A stretch of 64,000 nucleotides of DNA from Strongylocentrotus droebachiensis. Lineage: Eukaryota > Echinodermata > Echinoidea > Camarodonta > Strongylocentrotidae. Location: contig JAVYIG010007212.1 in assembly GCA_035222895.1 (NCBI GenBank), positions 1 to 64,000 on the forward strand, in the 5' to 3' direction. Shown here in pieces: positions 34,313-45,230 of this stretch (position 1 is its first letter; every line of letters begins with the position of its first letter). The notes under the pieces are model-generated. The model did no database searches and was not told the DNA's origin. It saw nothing but the letters and a program-made list of their open reading frames with translations. A program made the position numbers and the translations under genes.

Positions 34313-35971
34313 AGGTCCTTTTTCTATGATGTTCTTCCATACTGACATTAAAAGTCTGAGTTAGCTCACAACTTATCTTTCATCTTTACTAGAATTTCAC
34401 CATCTCTTTAAATATTGTTATGATTCTTGTTCATTTCTCCTCTACAGGAGCATTTTTGTTGTTGAAATATATTTGTACTACATAGACAGCATAGTAATGA
34501 ATTCTTACTTTTTATTATGAGTAATGAGATTTAAATGGGGGTATCTCTGCCCAAAACTTAACACTGAAATATCAAAATACAAAATAGTTGTTTTCTACTT
34601 AATATAGTTAGGTACACAGATACCTCTAACAAGGAAATGGTGTTCACCTTTTTCAAAATGCAGATTTCTAAGTAAAATGTCATGCTAAAAATGATGCCAT
34701 TGAGTGATTTTTGAACATTGGCACCCAAGCTGCTCAAGTTTTATGTTTTAGGGGCTCACCAGTGGTATGCATTTCAGAACAAATATTTTGGCTGAAAATG
34801 TTCCTTAGGTGTAGCAAACCCACTATGAACAATACAATGAAATATGGTATACGTTAAGGCCCACACTATTAAGATATTGTTAATGTAATATTTGTTTGAT
34901 ATGATTTGTGCAGGAACAACTTTTTATAATTTGTTAGTTCAAAATAATTTTCACTTTAATACAGTGACCAACAGGCCATTTTCATAATTGAATCATTTTA
35001 AAAACATGTCTTTGTTTAGTACCACATTACAAATTATTTCATTCACTTGTTACTAACAATCGTATTCGATATTTAGAATGCATATCGCATACATTACATG
35101 TTGCTAGGTAGGGTAATCCATAATTTTTGTTCGACCTAGCAACAATTTGCAATTCGCATTCTGGCTGTTGACATACAATGATATAAATAGATGAATGTCA
35201 TAACTCGTCGCTAGGCAGAACCTTAGCACAACATACCGGTACTAAAATTTGTTTCACTTATTATATTGTCCATTTATATTATGATTATATTCATTAGCCA
35301 TCAAGTTGTTTTTTTACCAATTACCAATGCAATATAATTTTTAAATTTTTTATTGGGGGATTGTGTTCTTTTGTATGACTGCTCTGTTTTTTTCTTTGAA
35401 TATGATGAGAACTTTGGAATTTATCATGCATGTTGCTTGCCCTGTGATCTACTTAAAACTGCACATGTTGGTACGTTATGTTTGCAGTCAACTCTGTCAT
35501 GGTTTGGGGGTAGTGACGTATGATATAAACATGAGCAATTTAAATGCTGGTCACAATATTTAGTGGTTTATTAAATACAATGGTTGAAATACAGAGAAAA
35601 TAATGTCTACCTTTCCCGTTCGAGATTTTTTTTAACATTCTTATTTGTTACTCTTATCTTAAAATCCAGTTTTGTTATCCATGATGTACCATGAAGAAAA
35701 AACACACCTGTTTTATTATGAAAATAGGGAAAATGATATTAGTGCACGCATTCTCCCAGTTTCACGTATCCGAATTGCCAAGATGAGTAATTCACTCTAT
35801 TAAAATGTCTACTTTTAAAATTCGTAGCTGTCTCTCTGTTTCGTATTCTCTATCGTACTCCTTATTTTTCTGATATTATTTGTGCTGACTGTCTAAATTG
35901 ACAATTGCATAAAGATACTCTTCATTTTGTTTCCAAGCCAAATAGAAAGTGCAGAGAATAGGTATTATTAA
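34313..35971. other. AT-rich spacer without recognisable gene
   Basis: No exon-like conserved reading and no clear repeat structure seen here. Confidence 0.5.
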
Positions 35972-36474
35972 AGGGGAAGTCCACCCTAATAACTGGTACT
36001 AATAAAAGCAGAAAAACAAGATTGAAAGTAGGAAAGTTATGATTTTGTCATAAGTGAAACACAAATTAGGAACCATGTGACAGTTCTTGCGAGGTCCTCT
36101 CCAATTTGCTCTCTATAGAAATTGCATAATCTTTCATTTTCTTATTTATTGGTGATGGAATAAATGTTTCATACAAGGGTAGCATTAACAAATATTTGCA
36201 ATAATTATGTATAGGGTGCATGAATGATCAAACATTTTCTTTCAGGAAAATATAAATATCTGCATTTTTTAGTACATGTACAAAGCAAATGGGAGGGAAC
36301 CTCGCAAAATACGTCACAGAGTTACCAATTTGTGTTTGATTAATCGCAACTCAACAATTCCTAGTTTTCTAATGTTTATTCGAATTTTGCTCAAACTTTG
36401 ACTGGTCTGTTCCTCTAATTTTCCAGTTTCTATTTAAATTTACTAAGTATCAGGGTGAACTTCAAATGTAATGT
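35972..36474. mobile_element. TTAA-flanked fold-back MITE
   Basis: TTAA at 35968-35971 and 36475-36478. Left AGGGGAAGTCCACCCT against right AGGGTGAACTTC. Inner arms carry GGAAAGTTATGATTTTG on the left and TTTCTAATGTTTATTCGAA-TTTGCTCAAACTTTGAC on the right. Related in plan to 16758-18385. Confidence 0.75.
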
Positions 36475-36719
36475 TTAAAAGGAACGAAAAGAAGAAGGGA
36501 AAAGGTGATTTGCCTATTCTATACGATCGTTTTGGGTGTAAGATTCTGTCCGACTTTGCCGACATCTATCCCCGACAAGTAGGAAAAGATCACGTAAAGT
36601 TTCATACTATGTCAATTATTAAATATAGACTAGTTTAGGGACAACGCTACAACTTCTATCATGTATTTTGAATTGCAAAGTGCCCACATTTTATGTTTTA
36701 GGGCAGAGTTGTTCAACCT

Positions 36720-37830
36720 TTTATTTATAGTCACCGCACCCTTTTAAGAAATAAACAGATTCGCGTCATCTCAATCCCAAATTCATCACTGAAGATTCAT
36801 TTTGCATCATTCTGGCACTCGCGTATACGTCCACATTTTGCCTCTAAAAATTAAAAAAATATATAAGTGTAATGCACTTTTTTTACATAGGAAAAGTGCC
36901 CCTTTTACTTAGACATATGCCCCTATTAATTTGTAAAAGTGCCCCTTCCCCCTGCTTTTCATCTCTGATAAGCGCACCTTCTATTTTGACACGTGCCCCT
37001 TTTCAAGTTTGATAAGTGCCCCTTCACCTCTGATAATTGTCCTATTCAAATCTGAGAGGTGCCCATCTTAATTTGTAAGAAGTGCCTCTTCCCCTTAAAT
37101 AACTACCCCCTTTTAAACTCGGATTATGTTTTCACATGTGCACCTTTCCCTTTACATGTCGGCCTATAATAAGTGCCCCTTTCCCTAATGATAAGTGCAC
37201 CCATTAAAAAAGAGCCCCTTACCCTTCTCATAAACGCCCTTTTTCTCTGGTGAGTGCCTTGTTTTGTAGGAGTCAGAAGTGTCCCATTTTCACCTCTGAT
37301 AATTACACTTTGTCCTTTAATTGACACGTGCTCCTTTTCTTTTCTAATAAGATTGTTATTCCTTCCGATCAGTGTCCCCTTTCCTTTAAACGCTCTCTTA
37401 ATGTCAAGCAACTAAGAACAAGTTCCCCCAAAGCTCGCTTGTTCGCATTTATAGATGATATAGATCATATAATTATGTTACTTATCAAACGTCTTTCAGT
37501 CTTCCGTTATGAGAATATGCTTATAATCCCATCAGGATTGGGTTTTTTCCTCTTTATAAGTTGCAATTTTGTCATTGTGCGACCTCACAAATCTCGCTCG
37601 CAAATGAATTTTCAGACCATCACTCCCAACTGCAAAGTATGATGCTTAAGCAATATCTTGTATGTTATATAAAGAGAAACAATTATTGAAATCACCCCTG
37701 ATGTTCGCAATGTAGGGGTAGATACCAATGTCTAAAAAAAAGTGTATTTTCGCTTTGAGATTTCCCTTTGTATAGGTGCCCTTTTTGGTTGGTGCCCCCC
37801 CCCCCTCAACAAGTCGCTCCGCCGCCCATG
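36720..37830. mobile_element. Repeat with degenerate 'GATAAGTGCCCCTTTT' tandem core, copy 2
   Basis: More than ten diverged units of about 30-40 bp (AGTGCCCCTTTT with TCTGATAAG or TTTGTAAA spacers) run from 36890 to 37390. Next come AAAGAGAAACAATTATTGAA, CTTTGAGATTTCCCTTTGTA and a C tract before GTCGCTCCGCCGCCCATGTC. Block order matches the copy at 8496-8930. Confidence 0.65.
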
Positions 37831-37934
37831 TCTATATTATAATTATAATAGCAAGAATAAAAGCTATATTTACAGTAAATTTCAATAAATAAGATTTCTA
37901 TCAAAAACATATAGATAATTGATAATAATTATTA

Positions 37935-38225
37935 TGATAACTATAGGCATTTCTATAGCGCCGTCTATCTAGAAATTCTGTTCAGAAGCGCACTTATTAC
38001 CCCGTCTTTAGCCTATAGCTGCCATTACAGCGCTCCAGCATTTCAATTTCATTTCATTTCAATGAATTAATTAATTCCTGCCAGGTACCCTTTTTCCTCA
38101 CCTGGGCCGAGTGTGGCAAATGAAGATTAATGTCTTGCCAAAGGATATTAGTGCATTATCGGGATCGAACCACGACCTTTGAATTTCAAGTCAAGTGCTT
38201 AAACCACTCGACTACGACACTTCTA
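37935..38225 (-). mobile_element. tRNA-derived SINE, near full length (second head type)
   Basis: On the - strand: head with GTCGTAGTCGAGTGGTTTAA, GACTTGAAATTCAAAGGTC and GGTTCGATCC; body CAAGACATTAATCTTCATTTG; tail GGCGCTATAGAAATGCCTAT. A CATTTCATTT expansion lies inside the body. The head resembles 33560-33645, while the body matches 24532-24812. Confidence 0.8.
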
Positions 38226-39070
38226 CATGTCTTCTATATAATTATAATATAAGTTTAATAAAACAACCAACCCCTCCACCACGTTAATCTCTCCTTTGCC
38301 TAAAAATACACACCGTTGAAGATTCCATTCATTATCACTAAACCAGGATTCAGAAAGAACAATTATGAGATGCAGGGTGGCTGAAAGAAGAAATAACTAT
38401 TTCAATATTTTAAGGTTTTTCTTAAGACTCCTACAATTAAAATGAATTAAAGATATATATTTCTTTTACCACTCATTAAAATGTTACATTATGTTTTCAT
38501 CATGATCACTAGGTAGTAGGTAACTAATAGAAATCGTGTATCAGCTATCAAGTTATCCTGTAATGCCCTCAATGAATCAAGTTGAATATTTTCAATACCT
38601 TCACGGTAAAGATTTGCCGTTTACACAAACTGAATCAGATATTAAACATTTACTAAGAACAAATAACAATTAATCGACAGCACAAAAATATATGTATAAG
38701 GGGGGAAAACACCCAGTTTTCAAGTAGAACAAAGATTGAAAAAGAAATGATTATTCAAATGAAGAGAATAAGGTCAGGATAAGGTCAGGAGTAGTTTAGA
38801 TAACTAGAGTGCAACCAAGTTACACATTAGTATCTACTTTTGAGGCAACAATCAATGCAATTAAACATTACACTTTTTCATGACTGCTTCTTTTTCCACT
38901 GTCTTCTTCTTCGTTCATTACAATTTGGGCTACAGATTTCCCCACAGCTGAAGGTGTGAGAACATGAACACTCGCAAGACCAGACTTGACAATGCATCTT
39001 CATATAATTATTTGCGAGCTTTTGGAAGAATTTGATTTCTTACAGTTAAATCTTCTGCAATGGAGATTCA
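38226..39070. other. Spacer without recognisable gene
   Basis: AT-rich DNA between a SINE and a LINE ORF1 remnant. No conserved reading seen. Confidence 0.45.
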
Positions 39071-39074
39071 AGAC

Positions 39075-39850
39075 TCATTCATTTGTTTTTCTGTTTTGAA
39101 GATTCTCTTTCATTTCGTGGTAAGATGTGAGTTTCACTATAATAATTGATCTATGATTTGACTTCCTAACAGGTTGGTTCCCGTCTGTATGTAGATTATT
39201 CTTTCTGTTAGGGATGTTTCCCGGTGCGATGCGATCGGTCAATATCCTTCTCTGGGTCCAGGGAAACACATAATTCATTTCTAATAATTTCTGTCATAAT
39301 TTTGTTTGTGTTTTCTCCTTTCTTTTCTTCTTTTCCAAACGTTCTGATGCATGATCTACGAGAATACTGTTTCAGGTCGTTGAGGGCATTATCCAAGGCA
39401 GATATTTCCTTTGGTATGGCGCTTCCCGGGGGCGTTATTTTTGTATGCGGCACTGATTGGGGTTAGGTGCGTGTTGAGCCTATGGGAAAGTTTAGGGTTA
39501 GGGTTAGGGTTAAATCAAGACCTCTTTTAAAAAAAAAGCCCCAATCTGTGCCGCAGAATTTTTTTTAGCTCCCGGGGGTATGTTATTGTAGGCTGAAGCT
39601 TCTAAATTTCCCCATACATGTATTCCTTTGTTGCTTTGCAGTTCAAAGACATCATCTTGCAATGTTGCTAGCTGCTGTAGCTTTTCGGGTTTCTTTTCAA
39701 TTGCACTGTTAACTATATTGAATCAAGTAGACTTATGATTTCAGAATACTTCAGCAAGTCTTTCATCACCTGACTAGTTATGGCTGCTGTTTGTGATGTG
39801 TTTAACGAGGCGTCAGATCTAGACATCTTTTGTTTAATTTTAATCACAAA
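39075..39850 (-). mobile_element. LINE ORF1 remnant, split by an inserted inverted-repeat element
   Basis: On the - strand, frames at 39943-39713, 39453-39208 and 39278-39075 read like the ORF1 protein of a non-LTR retrotransposon. There is a coiled-coil part (KKPEKLQQLATLQDDVFELQ), then LKQYSRRSCIRTFGKEE, GENTNKIMTEII, DIDRSHRTGK and SIIIVKLTSYHEMKENL, the L1/CR1-type RNA-binding block. The insertion at 39424-39582 separates coiled coil from RNA-binding block. At least one frame change lies between the last two frames, so it is an inactive copy. Confidence 0.7.
39424..39582. mobile_element. Inverted-repeat element with TTAGGG core inside LINE ORF1
   Basis: Left arm CCCGGGGGCGTTATTTTTG then TGCGGCACTGATTGGGG. 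Right arm is its reverse complement (CCCCAATCTGTGCCGCA, then TTTTTTTTAGCTCCCGGGGG). The centre includes three perfect TTAGGG repeats (about 39491-39511). About 160 bp in all. Confidence 0.7.
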
Positions 39851-40489
39851 CGTTACATTTGAATCACAATGATGTAAACTGGTTACACCAGAAATAGAGC
39901 TCTGTTCATAATAGTGGAAGAACAACACACCGGGACAACACAATCATGAACATGAACTTTATTGGAATCCCGTAGGGGCAAATAGAGGCTTTAACGAACA
40001 AACAAAACAAAAAAATTGAAAAACATGAATATAAAATCTAATTTTACAACATAATCATACATACGATTGTCGATAAGTTTGTTTACACTTTTTCCTTATC
40101 TAGTTCAAAAAGATAGAGAAGGAAAAAAATAGGAGTGATAAGAAAGTGAGGTATCCTTTAAAAATATATAAATAAATCATAGGCCTAAGTCAATAATACC
40201 CAAAAGATATTTTTCTTACCCTTATACAATGACTGTTTAATAACTTCTTTATCATTCTATTAACATTAGTTTTGGAGGGGAGGGGCTGAGGGGAGAGCTA
40301 AGACTTAAATTCCACAATGATCATAGAGTAACCCACCAAAGTATTCGGCCGATCATAATAGTAACGAGGTAGAATTCAGCCCCGTGAGTCTTAAAAAAGA
40401 TGCATTCAAAGAGAGCATGAAAGTCATCACCAATCCTTTCACTTTTAAAACGTCGTGTACGAAATCTTTCATCTTTCTTTCTTTCATCT

Positions 40490-40645
40490 TTCATCTTTCA
40501 TCTTTGGGGACCCCATTGGAAATAATCTCTCGAGCTTTCGTGGGTTATCCTGTTCAAGCTGACTTATTTTTGATCTGTTATTATTGTATATTGTTGTATG
40601 TTTGAAGCTTGTCGATTAAAAATCAATCAATCAATCAAAACTTAA
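40490..40645 (+). mobile_element. Possible LINE 3' tail with (AATC)n
   Basis: A TTTCATCTTTCATC minisatellite is followed by a segment ending CTTGTCGATTAAAAATCAATC with several AATC units, as at the 3' end of some LINEs. The rest of 39950-40770 has no assigned content. Confidence 0.35.
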
Positions 40646-41499
40646 ATAACAAAATCTTCCTAGCCCCATCGGGAGAAGAGTATTGCCCAGTCTAAATTTT
40701 GTCAGAGTCGCCTGATCCAGTGTGCCAGGAACAGACAGAGAACTGACCACTGAGTGACGGTGCCTCTAGACTGCATAGGCGCCGGAAGTGGGGGGGAGGG
40801 GCAGTTGCCCCCCGAATCAAAAAAGTGGGGGGGCAAAACGCATTTTTGCCCCCAAAAAACGCCCCCCCCCCTCCAAAAAAAAAAAAAAAAAAAGCAGTAA
40901 AGGAGTAAACATGGTTTGTATTTTTAACCCAAAAGAACATAACAATAACAAAAACCTGATTAAATCACATATACAATTCCATTCAAAGAAAAGGAAAGTT
41001 CACAGGAATTAAATTTCTTAAACATTGCGCATGCCACCTATACGGTATTTATCAATGGAGGTCTTTATAATAGCGATACGCGCATATCGTGGACATATTG
41101 TGCGAGAATGGGAAAGCGTGTCTGGTTTTGTTTGTTATAGGGGTGAGAAGACATGAGCCCCTGAACGCTGGCGTACTGATGGGGGGGGGGGGGGTGTATT
41201 TCTTATTCGATACCAGTGATTTACAAATGTTGCTGTTATGACATGATTTTCCGGTTTTTTTTCTCCATTTTTTGGTAAGTCATACCTTTTTATGCGTTTG
41301 TTGGCAAATAAGAAGTTCCCAAATTACAGTCGGGCGAAAAATACGCTTATTTAGAAGCCTTTATATCATGGTCTGCAAAGTGGCTGGGCTCGAGCCCTCC
41401 CCCCCCCCTCAATTTTTGAAAAAGTATATTAAAGAGAAAAAGAAAGAAAGACGGAGAGAAAAAATAAGTGACCTGCCAATGTCACAAATAAGGTACAAA

Positions 41500-42720
41500 A
41501 AATGCTCATCTGACCGTAATTAAATGCCTAAAACCCCAGAGCTTACGGGGGCTCCGCCCCCGGACCCCATCAATGGCCCTAAGGCGGTCTCCTGGATGCT
41601 CATCTGACCGTAATTAAATACCTAAAACCCCTGAGCTTCCGGGGTCTCTGCCCCCTGGACCCCACAAGGGCCCTAAGGCGGGCCCCTGGATGCTCATCTG
41701 ACCGTAATTAAATGCCTAAAACCCCCGAGCTTCCAGGGGCTCTGCCCCCTGGACCCCACCAAGGGCTCTAAGGCGGGCCCCTGGATGCTCATCTGACCGT
41801 TGTTAAATACCTAAAACCCCTGAGCTTCCGGGGGCTCTGCCCCCTGGACCCCACAAAGGGCCCTAAGGCGGGCCCCTGGATGCTCATCTGACCGTAATTA
41901 AATGCCTAAAACCCCCGAGCTTCCAGGGGCTCTGCCCCCTGGACCCCACCAAGGGCTCTAAGGCGGGCCCCTGGATGCTCATCTGACCGTAATTAAATGC
42001 CTAAAACCCCCGAGCTTCCAGGGGCTCTGCCCCCTGGACCCCACCAAGGGCTCTAAGGCGGGCCCCTGGATGCTCATCTGACCGTAGTTAAATACCTAAA
42101 ACCCCTGAGCTTCCGGGGGCTCTGCCCCCTGGACCCCACAAAGGGCCCTAAGGCGGGCCCCTGGATGCTCATCTGACCGTAATTAAATACCTAATACCTC
42201 TGAGCTTCCGGGGTCTCTGCCCCCATGATGCTCATCTGACCGTAATTAAATACCTTAAACCCCGAGCTTCCGGGGGTTATGCCCCCTGGACCCCACAAGG
42301 GCCCTAAGGCGGGCCCCTGGATGCTCATCTGACCGTAATTAAATGCCTAAACCCCCCAAGCTTCCAGGTGCTCTGCCCCCTGGACCCCATCAAGGGCTCT
42401 AAGGCGGGCCCCTGGATGCTCATCTGACCGTAATTAAATACCTAAAACCCCTGAGCTTCCGGGGGCTCTGCCCCCTGGACCCCACAAAGGGCCCTAAGGC
42501 GGGCCCCTGGATGCTCATCTGACCGTAATTAAATACCTAAAACCTCTGAGCTTCCGGGGGCTCTGCCCCCTGGACCCCACCAAGGGCCCTAAGGCGGCCC
42601 CTGGATGCTCATCCGACCGTAGTTAAATATTAAAACCTCTGAGCTGCTGGGGGCTCTTCCCACCCTGGAACACGTCAATGGCCTTAAAGAGGGCCCCTGG
42701 ATGCTCATTTAACCGTAAGT
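41500..42720. repeat. Tandem array, about 13 units of about 95 bp
   Basis: Anchor TGCTCATCTGACCGTAATTA recurs near 41502, 41597, 41691, 41786, 41881, 41976, 42071, 42166, 42227, 42321, 42416, 42511, 42606, 42702. Each unit contains GAGCTTCCGGGGGCTCTGCC followed by CCCTGGACCCCAC, a GGGGGC-GCCCCC hairpin, and GGGCCCCTGGA. Two unit types alternate irregularly: a 'CCCCCGAGCTTCCAGGGG' form and a 'CCCCTGAGCTTCCGGGGG' form. Confidence 0.9.
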
Positions 42721-42859
42721 AAATACCTTAAAAAAAACTGAGCTTCCGGGGGCTCAACCCCTTGACCCCCTGCCGAGGCTCATGCCCTGGACCCCACGCC
42801 AATTTACGCTCTACCTGATCGTTAATACTCCACTTTGAAAAAAATTCCGCGGGACCGTG

Positions 42860-42890
42860 TTTTGCCCCCCCCCCCCCCCCCCCCCCCCCC
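42860..42890. repeat. Poly-C tract of about 26 bases
   Basis: Uninterrupted C run near the right end of the hAT-like element. Confidence 0.9.
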
Positions 42891-43039
42891 TCAATCCCTT
42901 CCGGCGCGCCTGCTCTAGAGTCTAGACCAGCTCACATCTCACAGCACTCTCAAAATAAGTATTAATAATTCATGATGCAGGCAGCAACAACACCTGATTT
43001 ATGACTACAACCACTAATTGCATAAAACAGCGAATTCAG

Positions 43040-43226
43040 CGAAATCACTATCATAATCGACAGACAACATGGCAAGTTTGAGATACTTAATTAGTGATCT
43101 CGTATTTCAAGCATTCATAACTTTCTCATTATTGGTCCGATTTTTTTCAAACTTTCGCCATTCGAATCTGTTTCTCTGATTAATGCTTTCATTCAAATGA
43201 ACTTATTACAAGGGTTGGAATGCCCT
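43040..43226. mobile_element. Right arm of a TTAA-type fold-back element
   Basis: CATAACTTTCTCATTATTGG, CAAACTTTCGCC and GGAATGCCCT end at TTAA (43227-43230), the pattern of the right arm of the element at 35972-36474. The left arm was not found. Confidence 0.45.
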
Positions 43227-43249
43227 TTAATACTCGAGCATCCATTTTT

Positions 43250-43716
43250 GTTTCCCCAAACAAACCAAACGTACAATCTTTCGATCTCTGGGATGTAGAA
43301 CTCTGAAAGTTCGATTTGCTGCGAAGGCAGAATGGATCGAATCGGCGGGTAAACATATTCCGTCGATTGGTTCCGGGGAACTAATCGTTCGTGACACCGG
43401 TAATCTTCACTAGAGAACCTCATTAGCATACGGATTTTGATTGGCTTTTGTAGCACAGGGGCGCGGTTGACTTATAATTATGCGTACTAGTATACTACTA
43501 CATGTAAACCGTACCCACCTGTAGAACAGTTCCAGTGACCGCCGTTGCGCGCGCAAAGAAGGTGGTACCGTGGTATTATAAGGAAGCTAACAAGCTGTCT
43601 AGTACATACATTGGATTTGGATGTCGATGTTTTTCTGGTTACGGTTAACGAATTAACCAACCAATTTTCCATAATCGTAGCCCGGTGGGGCGAAAATTAC
43701 ACACATTACGTGCAAA
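43250..43716 (+). promoter_or_regulatory. Putative promoter and 5'UTR of alpha-actinin exon 1a
   Basis: CpG-denser than the surrounding AT-rich DNA. It carries two inverted CCAAT boxes (GATTGGTTCC near 43359 and GATTGGC near 43440) and leads without an obvious splice acceptor into the exon 1a start. Inferred from composition and position only. Confidence 0.4.
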
Positions 43717-43830
43717 ATGGCGGAATATGACAACGGGGAAAATAATGGTGGTCGAGAATATATGAAGCAGGAAGAGGAGTGGGATGCAAAAGGTCTTCTG
43801 GATCCGGATTGGGAAAGACAGCAAAAAAAG
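43717..43830 (+). CDS. ACTN: Alpha-actinin, alternative first coding exon 1a
   Basis: Encodes 38 residues, MAEYDNGENNGG followed by REYMKQEEEWDAKGLLDPDW and ERQQKK, ending at a GT donor (gtatgg) in phase 0. Alpha-actinin cross-links F-actin; this segment is the short acidic tail preceding the first calponin-homology domain. The pattern YMxxEExWxxxxLLDPxWExQQxK is diagnostic for alpha-actinin N-termini. The ATG sits in GCAAAATGGCG. The upstream 400 bp is CpG-rich with inverted CCAAT boxes (GATTGG near 43359 and near 43440), as expected for a promoter. No CH-domain exon lies between here and exon 1b at 48763, so this exon must splice past 1b to exons beyond the window, or else be a dead duplicate. 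It differs from the usual motif by D for A in LDPDW. Confidence 0.85.
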
Positions 43831-44679
43831 GTATGGTAATTGGTAGGCGTTTTCTTAATCCGCGCACAGCCACTGATTGTAACATAACACCGAACCGTGC
43901 CGGTGAACTCACCGATCGTGATCGTGTGGGTAGAAAAGTTCTACTGTTTTGATAGAATTGTACTACGTAATGCTGATAAGATACCCTCCTAATAGTAATT
44001 ACCGTACCGGTAGCCTTATAAATGTGTAATTATGCATGAACCGGTCGCGGTTTTACGTTAACAAATTACGGTTAGATTAGACAGTCTAGTGTCAATTATT
44101 AATTAAGTTTCTATACAAGTTTGACACTTTTTTTACTCTGGTAGATTCTAGCTACCACTCTAGCCAGCCAAGGAGCTCGGCTTATCCTCTTCCAAAATCG
44201 GCACTTGATCTTGACCGTCTCGACGGCAAGCGGTGTCGGGGGATTTCCCCGGAGTGAAGATCTAGGCAGTGTCAGTAGAAAACTAATACACTCGCACGTA
44301 TCCAAGGTTAATCTATATACATGTAGGTCTAGTCAACACTCTTCAATTTTGGAGTTTTGTGAACTGCTCACAATTACTTCTCAATCTCGGTAACTTCTTC
44401 CTTCTTCACTTTATCTGCTCTTATCAGAGATCTGCGGCTACCATGAGTGACTATGACTGTTACATGAGTTCTCGTTCAGACATTGTACATCAAAACTGCA
44501 GCATTTTTTTTTAATGATGATGTAAAATGTAATACACTTCACATTTCTGTATCTTATAGACACAGAGCTCAGTGAATATGTGCAAGTCCGTTGTATGCAG
44601 TTGCCATTCATTTACAGTTTTTTTTTTTAATGAGGCGATGTCTTTTTGCCATTTGGCTTTTAATCTCTCCGTATTCAAG

Positions 44680-44942
44680 ATTCAAGATAATTTATTGTCT
44701 GATTTAAAAAATACAGAAATTCTTCCTCCACTGGCGAGTGACATACAAGTAACATAAACAATATGCATTTGAGGATACAAAGAACATACAATAATAATAA
44801 CAAAACAGACATTTAAATTTAAAAACTGGCAAGAAAAATTGAATCTCGACAATTTAAACAATGCACAGAATGAATGAAATAAATGTGTTCTGAACATTCA
44901 CCTCTTCCCTCCCAGAAATGGAGCATGAGGAAAAAACAGACA

Positions 44943-44973
<31 letters not shown>

Positions 44974-45230
44974 CGAGTCTCATGGAGTAGAAAATAAAGA
45001 GGAAATGTGAGGGAGAGCCGAGAGAAGGTGACAGAAAACAAAGAGCTCTGGGAGGGAAGAGATGAGGTAGAGAGTACAGGCTATCAAGGACAGTGACTGC
45101 TCATGGTAAATAAAGACAAACAACAAGTCATCGTCATTGCAAGCTAGAGATGGACCCTGTGATGTTGAATATTGAATATTTTTTCCTCTCGTCTCGTTTA
45201 TTATGTGACCACGGCTTAGGATGTGCAAGT
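44680..45230 (-). mobile_element. LINE 3' end remnant (3'UTR type)
   Basis: On the - strand it ends ATTTCTGTATTTTTTAAATC then AGACAATAAATTATCTTGAA with TTGAATC repeats, the form of L2/Rex-type LINE tails. A GA microsatellite lies at 44950-44973. No RT reading recovered. Confidence 0.4.

Larger units (their letters stand above)
40772..42912. mobile_element. hAT-like non-autonomous element carrying a 95-bp satellite array
   Basis: Likely 8-bp target duplication CTCTAGAC / CTCTAGAG (40764-40771, 42913-42920; one mismatch). Ends CATAGGCGCCGGAAG and (reverse complement) CAGGCGCGCCGGAAG agree at 12 of 15. The interior holds G and C tracts (40791, 41178, 42865), a long A run (40876) and the array at 41500-42720. 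No transposase; short internal frames are not conserved. Confidence 0.6.

Noticed and set aside
43193-43456. 87-codon frame on - strand upstream of actinin exon 1a
   Set aside because: Overlaps a fold-back arm and the likely promoter; no recognisable protein.
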